A stretch of DNA of 64,000 bases from Archaeoglobus sp. JdFR-37 (GTDB lineage Archaea; Halobacteriota; Archaeoglobi; Archaeoglobales; Archaeoglobaceae), in the NCBI GenBank assembly GCA_002010215.1, contig MTMY01000007.1:50274-114273 (forward strand), given 5' to 3'. The stretch's first letter is position 1. Each line of letters starts with the position of its first letter. Position numbers and translations under genes: made by a program. Below are positions 42,739 through 51,100 of the stretch, one piece after another. The notes under the pieces are model-generated. The model saw only the letters and a list, made by a program, of their open reading frames with translations. It did no database searches and had not been told where the DNA came from.

Positions 42739-45141
42739 TCATTTTGTTTTTACCTCTATGGGTTTTTCGCATCTTGAGTTAGAACACCTCAAAATTTTCA
42801 AATCACGGTAATAATTGATAAAACGCCCGCATTCTGGGCAGAGAAATGCCTCGTGGAGTTCTTTGACACGATTACAAAAACTTTCTACTTCGTCAATAGA
42901 AACGTTTTCAGCCAGTATATTATTGTGGGAAAGGAGATTTCCCATAATTATCATTAGATCTAAATTTTTGAATCTTTCGAAAACATGTGCTTTGAACTGT
43001 TCATCTTTTATTAACTCCTTAACTCGTTTTTTGGCAGGATCATAGAGGTCTCCCACCGTATATCTTCCAGAACTCTTAAACGGCACAGGAGCCTGAGTTA
43101 GTTCACAAATTCTCTCAAGAAGCCATTCAAGATATTGCCTTCCCTCATTCCCCGCCCCAATCTTATCTCCTGAGACAATTTTTTCCTGTATTCTTTCCCA
43201 CCTTGGCTTATAAGGTCTGATTATCGGTCCCGTGTCAACGCTCCAATCGACTATACTCAAATTCTTAAAGTTACCTTCTACGCCGTATGCCCTCTGAGCT
43301 GCACGTAATTGTTCATACCATACGCCATCGTGGGTAGTTATAATAAGCTGTTTATCTCCGAATTCCTCAATCAACAATTTGCAGATATTTTCTCTATGCC
43401 TTGCATCCACTGTGGTGACGACATCGTCTAAAACGATTAAAGAACAACTCTCATTAAACTTTTTCACAAATGCGAGAAATATACACAAACCCAGTGAGTC
43501 AAGGTGACCCTCACTAGTCAACGCTCTGGGATCTTCCTTTTGACCAAAAGATTCTATTTTGAGTTCTGTACTCGCTCTTTTACCAAGCGCCACTATAAGT
43601 TCGATATTCCTGTGGGGTTCGTTTGGATGAAGCAATGAGTAAAAACGTTGGATATCCCCTTGTATAGAATGGTAGATCTCCTGAACCTTCTGTTTTTTAA
43701 CCTGTGAAAAAGTGGAATATATTTTCTCGGCAAGTTCGTAGAATTTTCTATAGTCTGCAAGTTCGGAGCTGAGCTTAGAGATGTCTTTAACTTTAATCTT
43801 TACTTGTTCAATCAAACTGATGATCTCCAACAGTTTTCTCTCTTCCTCCGTAAGCTCCATCTCTTCTAGTCTGGTTTTACATTTTGTCAGTATGGAACTT
43901 AACAATGTGTTGATTTCCTCTTTTTGCTGGTTAAATTTCTGAACTTGTATCCTATTTCTAAGTTCAGTAGCAGTTTCAATTTCACGCATAAAACTCCTCA
44001 GAAAATCAACTTTCCTCGGCAATTCACTTTTTTCCTCAGATAGTTCTGTGAACGGGTCGATTTTAGTTAGTATGGATTGCAATTCGTCGACCAACATTTC
44101 TAATTTCCTCTTTACCTGAACAGAAATTTCTCGAATCTCTGAGGCTCTTTCGGAAAGGCTACGAAGAATTCTGAGGCGCTCATGGAGTTTCGAAAGTAAC
44201 CTTTCTCGATCAATTCTTTGTTCACATAGAGGGCAAGTGTCTCTCTTCTCTTTTTCTAAGATACTTTTACCCACTTCAAGTAGCTTGGATTCGAGCAAAC
44301 TTAATTCGGAGAGATCAAAACCTTCTACTAAAAGCTGTTCTATCTTTTCATTGAGGTTTTCGAGTTCACCCACGACATCGTCTGGTTTCAATAAAGTTTC
44401 TAACGTACTTTTCACATCTTTTAACGTTTTAATTACCTCCATATTGACATCCTTCTTTATGGCCTTTAGTATTTCCTCAGAAACAGCGTCAAAGTCCTCA
44501 AAAGCTTCAATCTCGGGTAAGTTAGCCTCCCTTAGTATTTTATTTAAAGCCGGTAATATCTCCTCAATCTTTGTTATGGTCTCTCCCAAGCTTCTGGAAA
44601 GATCGGCAAACAGTGTGTCAATCCTACTCTCTATAGATTCTACCTCGCCCCTCAAATTATCACGAAGCCGCATCATTTCGAGTTCTATTTCATCCAGCCG
44701 TTCTATGCCGATAATACTCCCTATTGCTCTAAAACGGTCTGCAGGCCGGCTCATAATAAATGCAAGAATCTGCGACCTGCGTAGGATGAAGGTTCCTTTT
44801 TGAGTTACCTGGAAGTAATCCTTAAACTCCTCGGGTGGGGCTGGAGCTGAAGTAAAAGTTCTCGTCAAAGACACGTTACCCGGATTAAATGTTATTTCAA
44901 TTCTCACATCTTCCGGACTGTAATGTACATGAGGCCCGTGCCGTTGTAAGGATAAACCCTTCACCCCCTCCAGATGAAACACTTTCCCTGTAAAGAAGAA
45001 TTCAATAGCATTTACTATCGAGCTTTTCCCCGTTCCGTTTTCCCCCCGTATAATGACACTTTTTCCATCCAGTTCCAGCTCTAAATCTGGAATTCCCCTG
45101 AAAGCGTGAATATTTATTGCTTTAATCGTTACTGGCATCAT
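42739..45141 (-). CDS. SMC/Rad50/RecF-like ATPase with zinc hook and C-terminal zinc ribbon
   Basis: This 800-residue protein has an N-terminal P-loop IRGENGTGKSSIVNA (residues 31-45), a central coiled coil interrupted by a zinc-hook CPLC near residue 300, and a C-terminal Walker B VLDDVVTTVDARH followed by IITTHDG. The end carries a Cys4 ribbon, CPECGRF and CSNSRC. This is the layout of Rad50/RecF-like island ATPases (for example those in defence loci). It would bind DNA ends or act as a sensor. A 57-residue ORF overlaps its start by 20 nt. Two ATG codons at 45141 and 45138 are possible starts. Confidence 0.82.
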   Translation of the reverse strand: MMPVTIKAINIHAFRGIPDLELELDGKSVIIRGENGTGKSSIVNAIEFFFTGKVFHLEGVKGLSLQRHGPHVHYSPEDVRIEITFNPGNVSLTRTFTSAPAPPEEFKDYFQVTQKGTFILRRSQILAFIMSRPADRFRAIGSIIGIERLDEIELEMMRLRDNLRGEVESIESRIDTLFADLSRSLGETITKIEEILPALNKILREANLPEIEAFEDFDAVSEEILKAIKKDVNMEVIKTLKDVKSTLETLLKPDDVVGELENLNEKIEQLLVEGFDLSELSLLESKLLEVGKSILEKEKRDTCPLCEQRIDRERLLSKLHERLRILRSLSERASEIREISVQVKRKLEMLVDELQSILTKIDPFTELSEEKSELPRKVDFLRSFMREIETATELRNRIQVQKFNQQKEEINTLLSSILTKCKTRLEEMELTEEERKLLEIISLIEQVKIKVKDISKLSSELADYRKFYELAEKIYSTFSQVKKQKVQEIYHSIQGDIQRFYSLLHPNEPHRNIELIVALGKRASTELKIESFGQKEDPRALTSEGHLDSLGLCIFLAFVKKFNESCSLIVLDDVVTTVDARHRENICKLLIEEFGDKQLIITTHDGVWYEQLRAAQRAYGVEGNFKNLSIVDWSVDTGPIIRPYKPRWERIQEKIVSGDKIGAGNEGRQYLEWLLERICELTQAPVPFKSSGRYTVGDLYDPAKKRVKELIKDEQFKAHVFERFKNLDLMIIMGNLLSHNNILAENVSIDEVESFCNRVKELHEAFLCPECGRFINYYRDLKILRCSNSRCEKPIEVKTK

Positions 45142-45295
45142 TATACCCCCTTTTTATTACTTCAAAGATTCTCTCTTGAGATACTTCACCACTTTCCAAT
45201 AATTCCTTCAATTTCTCAATAATAGAGCTAGGAATAGCTTCATCCTCACTTAATTTTCTAAAAAACTCCTCGAATATTTCCCCCTGAATTCCCAT
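45122..45295 (-). CDS. Small acidic helical protein coupled to the SMC-like ATPase
   Basis: This 57-residue ORF begins ATG after a GGTGGGG ribosome binding site and reads GEIFEEFFRKLSEDEAIPSS, then a Leu/Glu-rich helix. It ends inside the ATPase gene (20-nt overlap), so it is probably translated with it. No family is recognised. It may be a small partner of the ATPase, as often seen with SMC-type defence ATPases. Confidence 0.6.
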   Translation of the reverse strand: MGIQGEIFEEFFRKLSEDEAIPSSIIEKLKELLESGEVSQERIFEVIKRGYNDASND

Positions 45296-45444
45296 TCTAT
45301 CCCCACCCTGTTGATCAGCAAATTCATCTGTTTAGCTTTTAAACTCTTTAATTTCCTCTCCTCTTTACCCCGATTCTAACTATATTGATTCTTTTGGCAC
45401 GATATGGCATATTATGGATCATTTACAAATTTATTTTTTGTCCC

Positions 45445-45497
45445 AATTTAGATGATATGTAAATTTTATATTATCTCTAATTTAGGTGAGATGTAGG
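45445..45497. repeat. Two direct repeats upstream of the SMC-like operon
   Basis: AATTTAGATGATATGTAAA (45445-45463) and AATTTAGGTGAGATGTAGG (45479-45497) agree at 15 of 19 positions and are 34 bp apart start to start. They lie in the 269-nt gap upstream of the 57-residue ORF and downstream of the HEPN-like gene. The second copy also overlaps a short inverted repeat (TGTAG...CTACA). They may be operators. No other gene is visible in the gap. Confidence 0.4.
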
Positions 45498-45564
45498 CAT
45501 CTACACATACTTTTTATCTCCTCTTGAATTTTGCAAATAGCCGCTTCTTCAACAATCCTTTCCT

Positions 45565-47085
45565 TTATTCCTCATCGAGAGTGCAATCAAAATGTTGCGA
45601 TAATTTACTTTCAACTATTTTAAAACTGAAATTCAGTAGTTTTTCAGAAGTTGGTTTGTCAATGGCCTCTCCCTTATGAACGAATCTGTTTCTTTTGTTT
45701 TTCAGATCTATCAGCAATTCATAACTCTCATCATCCAATTTTCCAGCCAAATTTAAGGTCTCCAGTATATGATCTGTTCCCCATTGAACGGGATTTTTGA
45801 GTTTCCTTTTCCTATCACCAATAACTTGCCGCTCTTTAATAAAATCCTCCCAAAGTTCAGACAAATACCTCTCAACAATTAACCAGTTGATTATGAAGGA
45901 GTGGGAATACTCTGAGTTAGCATAATGTGTGTAACCTTCTATCAGGAAAATCAATAACTCAGCCAGCTTTTGATCTCTTGCCACAATTTCGGCTTTATTC
46001 AAAATCTCTTCTATAGTCTCTTTAGGTACCTCTTTCCGTATGTAATAGAGAGTATCTCTCCTCCTTTCCATAAGGAGAGACCTCAAAGACGAGAACTGCC
46101 ATGTGGTTGCGGTAATAGTTAAAGAGTCAGGATCTATCTTTATGTCAGCCAATTCCAGCTCCCTTGTAGACAGACAATCAATACCAGATATCAAGGCGAT
46201 ACCAAAGATCGTGTTAAGAATTCGAAGAGCTTCACTCTCATCTTCTGCTTCCACCCCCACAAAACCATCTGAATATACAACGAGCTTTTTGCCATTGAAA
46301 TCGAAATCCAGTATTTTTGAGGGTGGCGGGTATAGTTGGCCAGAGAGCCTATCCCTAAAAGTCGTTTCAGGAGTCTCGCCAATCCAGATGGGCGGGTAGA
46401 AGTGGGCACCATAGCCCTTTATTTTAGGTTGAGGTTGGACTTTCTCTTGAACAGAGTCAGACTTGACCTTGCTGATCCTGACTCTTTGCTTAGCATCTTT
46501 GATAATCTTATTCACGAAATCCGCATAATCAAATTCGTCCACCCTACCCCTTACGCACCAGAACCAGCTGTTGCTATCTATAACCATCCCGCCCATGTGT
46601 TTTGTTTTGAATTCGGTGAAAACGGAGTCCTTGATTAAATTTAGAAAACCACTAAGTCTGGTTGCAAACACATCAGAGCGCTTAACTTTACCTGTCTTTG
46701 CGCCATAATATAGCGAATCTTTCGGTATTGGTTTCCTCCATCTCGGCTCGTTCATAATTTTCTCCATTTCGTTTATGAATTCGTGGCCATGGTAAGGCCC
46801 ATTAATTATGATCTCCTTGTCAGGTCTGTCAGGATCGTGTGAAATGGCGATAATTTGGTATTCTAACGGTTCAGATAACCAGAATACTTCGATCTGGCAT
46901 GGAGGGCCATAGTAATCAGCTTTAGTTATGAACGACCTTTCTTCTTCGCTCAATTTATCAAACTCGGTTCTGAACAACTCGATTAGTCGTATAAACCAGG
47001 TTCGTATTTCATGTATGGTTTGTTTGCTCTCGGATGTCATATTCTCATAACTCCGAAACCTCTCCCAAAATCTGGTTTTTGACAT
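45565..47085 (-). CDS. HEPN-motif protein, possible RNA-targeting effector
   Basis: The 506-residue protein has a C-terminal helical domain with the HEPN signature R-x4-H: KRNRFVH near residue 475, in the context ELLIDLKNKRNRFVHKGEAI. HEPN domains are ribonucleases in many toxin and defence proteins. The N-terminal 300 residues are alpha/beta without a known family; a strand-rich stretch around residues 250-310 precedes the helical part. An internal ATG at 47040 would remove the 41-nt overlap with the NucS-like gene. Substrate and partner are unknown. Confidence 0.55.
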   Translation of the reverse strand: MSKTRFWERFRSYENMTSESKQTIHEIRTWFIRLIELFRTEFDKLSEEERSFITKADYYGPPCQIEVFWLSEPLEYQIIAISHDPDRPDKEIIINGPYHGHEFINEMEKIMNEPRWRKPIPKDSLYYGAKTGKVKRSDVFATRLSGFLNLIKDSVFTEFKTKHMGGMVIDSNSWFWCVRGRVDEFDYADFVNKIIKDAKQRVRISKVKSDSVQEKVQPQPKIKGYGAHFYPPIWIGETPETTFRDRLSGQLYPPPSKILDFDFNGKKLVVYSDGFVGVEAEDESEALRILNTIFGIALISGIDCLSTRELELADIKIDPDSLTITATTWQFSSLRSLLMERRRDTLYYIRKEVPKETIEEILNKAEIVARDQKLAELLIFLIEGYTHYANSEYSHSFIINWLIVERYLSELWEDFIKERQVIGDRKRKLKNPVQWGTDHILETLNLAGKLDDESYELLIDLKNKRNRFVHKGEAIDKPTSEKLLNFSFKIVESKLSQHFDCTLDEE

Positions 47086-48136
47086 TAATAATCGCTTTCA
47101 TGACCTTATCAATTCTCGGCGCCCATTCATCAATCTTGAAACTAGGATACCTATTTACCCAATCTTCAGGAAATCTGAAGTCTGCTTTTTCTAGTTCTTC
47201 CTTCAACAATGTCGCAACCTTAGCGCCAATCTCGCTTTCAGATAACCAGCCAAAATTTAGCTGTAGGGTGCCGTTTGAGAAAACAGTATAGATTGACCTT
47301 GTACCCAACAATGGGTGTTTCGCGTTGAAAGACCCTTTGGCGAGACCCGTTCCCCAACCCAGTATGAAATTTTCTCTTGAGAATTCGTAGAAAGCCCTTA
47401 GAATCTCAAAATCTTCTTCACTTAACCTATTTCTTGCGTCATCAAAGAAGCTTTGTTCGTCCCAAGTTTTTCTACGTGGCGACGTTTTTATTCTTGTATA
47501 TTCCATTCCAAAGATCTTTGGTATCACGATATCAAAATCCCCATACCTATAGAACTCCAATTCAGCAGCGAAGATATCAAACTTGGAATTCTGATTTAGG
47601 TAGAGCAATATGTGTTTTAAATCCTCAGGAATCGTGTCCATCAGAACGACAAATATGAACCTTCCTTCAGCCAAGTTCTGTTTAATACCGCTGATAATGG
47701 AATCGACGTACTCCTTTCCAAATTCTGCCTCTAACTTCTGCGCTAAACCTACTCCCACCTGTTTTTCTAGCACTACATTCAAATCGTTCAAAAATTTATC
47801 AGGGTTTGTGGAGTACTTTGCCCACAAGCCTGCGCCGTATTCGAGTAGCTGGGCAATGACGCGCTTTTTATCGGGATTTTTGTAGAGTTTCGTTTCTATA
47901 ATGTAAATATCACCGTCCTCGTCAATCCCTATAACATCCATTGAGCCAGTGGATTGACCAATATTGACTGAAAACTCTTTAACGAGTGTAACAAACCTTT
48001 TATCTTCTTTAATTTCTGAGATTGGTATAATTTCCGGGTTGCTGTGTATGTAATCTTGGAGATCTTGCTCTAAACTAATCTTTGATTTTTCAAGTGCTTT
48101 CAACACCTTTCCGTTCTTAGACACGATAACAACCAT
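47045..48136 (-). CDS. NucS/DUF91-like nuclease-fold protein
   Basis: The N-terminal 150 residues contain a PD-(D/E)XK core: a helix with LEQDLQDYIHSNPEII, then GSMDVIGIDEDGDIYIIETKLYKN (read in parts), where Asp, Glu and Lys line the site. This arrangement is close to NucS/EndoMS and DUF91 proteins that cut mismatched or branched DNA. The C-terminal two hundred residues are unassigned. The ATG at 48136 follows GGGGTG with good spacing; an upstream TTG at 48181 is also in frame. It lies between the sacsin-like and HEPN-like genes in the same direction. Confidence 0.65.
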   Translation of the reverse strand: MVVIVSKNGKVLKALEKSKISLEQDLQDYIHSNPEIIPISEIKEDKRFVTLVKEFSVNIGQSTGSMDVIGIDEDGDIYIIETKLYKNPDKKRVIAQLLEYGAGLWAKYSTNPDKFLNDLNVVLEKQVGVGLAQKLEAEFGKEYVDSIISGIKQNLAEGRFIFVVLMDTIPEDLKHILLYLNQNSKFDIFAAELEFYRYGDFDIVIPKIFGMEYTRIKTSPRRKTWDEQSFFDDARNRLSEEDFEILRAFYEFSRENFILGWGTGLAKGSFNAKHPLLGTRSIYTVFSNGTLQLNFGWLSESEIGAKVATLLKEELEKADFRFPEDWVNRYPSFKIDEWAPRIDKVMKAIINVKNQILGEVSEL

Positions 48137-48187
48137 TCTAAACACCCCTATCTCCAACTTTGGCTTAATATCTGCTCTCAACTTTCC

Positions 48188-51100
48188 TTAAATGTACATT
48201 CGCATCGAATCGACTCTAACTTCCAATTTTCCTTGTTTCCATAACTCGTGTGGATTCTCGAGAGCAAAAAATTTCGGCTCTTTTGTTCCAACTTTGTGGA
48301 CTACATAGATGTAATAGCTGCTACCCTGGCTCGCAGCGAACTTCCATTGATTTAGAGAAATTTCAAAGAAGTCTTTATTATCTTTAATCGTTGATTTGAC
48401 CTCAATATATTTTTCTTTACCCTCTCTTACCAATTTGATATCATATTCCTTCATTGCATCTTCTTTGTGATTTAACCAATGAATCTCTGCCAAAATCTGT
48501 CCATGACGCTTTAACACAATCTTGCCTCCATCGTCAAGTTCTTCAATTTCTGCATCTTCGTATTTTTTCAGCAGATCCTCCTTAAGGTGAAGAAATACAA
48601 GTTCTTCACCCATACGGCCAACTTTTTTCCTATTTTCTTCACTCAAAGCACCGTATCTTTTACTCGATGGCTGCTCTATAGCATCTCTACTTTCGTGCTT
48701 AGTGGATAGGAATTCTATAAGTTTTACATCACCCTTCGGGCTTTCATCAAATTCTTCAGTTGGTTTTATGTATGTCACAGGTATCGAACTAACATCCACC
48801 TCACTCGGCTCGCATTCTGGTTTCCACACCTCACGTGATTTTTCTTCAACTTCCAGAAGCACACTAAGTTTAACGCTTTCATCAGATTTGTCAGCTTCCC
48901 AAGTATCTTCAACTGTTGACTCAATGAGTTCACTTTTTTGTTCCGATGGTTCGACGATTTGAATGCCCTCTTTTTCAGAAGGTCTTGCCCCCTCAGCTGG
49001 CCTCTTTTGTCTCTCTTTTTCCCCTCCTCGCAATGCAACTTCAAGAGTTTGTTCTTCAACGTGTTCAGACGACCCTTCTGTGCCATAAATCGCTTTTACA
49101 TCGTCAATGTGCGACTTTAACACATTTTCAACCTCTTCTTGGGTTTCTACACTATATTCAGCCGATTCAGATGGTGAAGGTGTCATCTCAACTACTTCTG
49201 CAGGTGTTTCACTGATTTGCCCGCTGATTGATGTATCTTCAGTTAGTTCTTCAGTGGACACTGTTGGAGCCCCCTCTTCTAAATCAAAAGGAGGTTCCTC
49301 GACCTTCTCAATTCCCTTACTGAGCAGAAACTCCTTAACGTATTCGATTGGTCTGTCGAAGCAGTTACTAAATACCTCATCAAAATCCTTGAATGTGGAC
49401 AAGTACTTAGACAGAGCATCTTTTATTTGGAATAACGCTGAGTACTCATTCCGCGCTTTTTCGTCTTTGATGTATATCGTATTTCTAGATTCATCGTAAG
49501 CAGCTGTTATTTCGACCCCACTGGTTATCTTTTCCCCATCAACTTCGTATACCATTTTAATTTTCTTCGCCTTTTTGACCTTTATTCCAAGGATCCTTGA
49601 GCAGAGGTCCTTTATTTTGTCAGTATCGATATCTAGCTTGCTCCTATAGTTCCAGATGGCAAAAACCAGAGATTCCTTTTTAAAGTCTATGTCGTAATCT
49701 TCTTCCCCTACTGGTATGCACTTGTATGTACTTATTTCTTCAATATCTGTAAGTTCCTTGAGTAAGACCTCATAAACTGAACCCTTGATGTTTCTGTCCC
49801 TTAGTCTCCCCGGAGTTCTAAGCGTCTTCTCTTTAATCTCTAGTAGTAAATTGGTGGCAATATCCCCATTTAAACAGTAGAATTCAATATCGGACTTTAG
49901 CACAAACCGGTGATTCAGATTTAACAGCTTGTCTGTATTTAAAATCTCGTTACGAACTTCATAGCTATCGGCGTTCAGGTATACATTCAAAACGAATGCG
50001 ACTTCGGCATCGCTCAGAGGTTCTGTCTTTTCTAATAACTTGGTATAATAATCGATGAAAATCTTTGGGGGGATAATTTCTGGAATTCCAAGGACTTTAA
50101 CGAAGAAATCCCTGAACCTTTCGCCGTAGTAGTCTTTAAGGGGCGTAATCATTTTTAATATTGTCTCCCGCTGTTGCTTTTTGCTAAACCCCTCCTCCCT
50201 TATCTGTGACGTCCAGCAGACTCTCTCGACTGGTACGAGTTCAACTTGCGTATCCTTCCAGATCGGTATCTTTTTTAGCTTCTCTTTTATCTTATTCTTC
50301 GATTTTTCGTTTTTACTCACTTCCAGATAGATCTTCCAGAGTATATCTTCTATTTCTTCTCTATCCCTACGATTTATTGCCACTTCCAGCCTTTTGAGTA
50401 AGTACTCAATATCGGGGGACCTATTGAGCTCTAGGAATTCTATTAAATCCGGTGGTAGAGGCAAGTTCTGATTAACGACAGGCAAACCTAATTTTCGATT
50501 GTCATCGGTGTTAACAAAAAGCTCAAGAGGAGAGCGGGGCTCACCGTTAGCATCTAACAACCAACACTCTTCTTTGAGCATCTTCCCAAATTTGCTCAAT
50601 CCGAATAGTTGTTCACCTACGCTATATGTACCTATCTTGTAAGAATAAAGCAATCTTAATTTTAGGAATTGTTTATACTCTTGCTTATAATCTTGCCGGT
50701 CTCTAAAGAACATACTGACAAGATCATCGGTTCTCCCGAGTTCTTGCCAGTTTCTCAGGATCATATTGCTAAAATTGATAACGTAGTCTCTATCCTTTCT
50801 TCTGAGCTCTTTGATTATTTTGTCTTGGTGCTCCATTTCTCTATCAATTATTCCGAACACATAACCGGAAATTTTATTAGGATAAATATTACTATTATAA
50901 GGTTTTAGAGGCACACCTATAAAGAATTCAATGCTAAAATCAATGTTATTTTCTTCAATGAATTCTTTAAGCTCCTCTTTTGCTTTTTCAACAGGGTTTA
51001 TGTTCTGAGATTTAGGTAACTTGATTATATTATCTTCATCATCTTTAACGTCCAACCTTTGTTTTACCCCCTGCCTCTCAAGAAACCGAAATATCATTTC

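Noticed and set aside
44237..44803. 188-codon plus-strand frame inside the SMC-like ATPase gene
   Set aside because: It is the Ser/Phe-rich mirror of a coiled-coil coding region and has no independent support.
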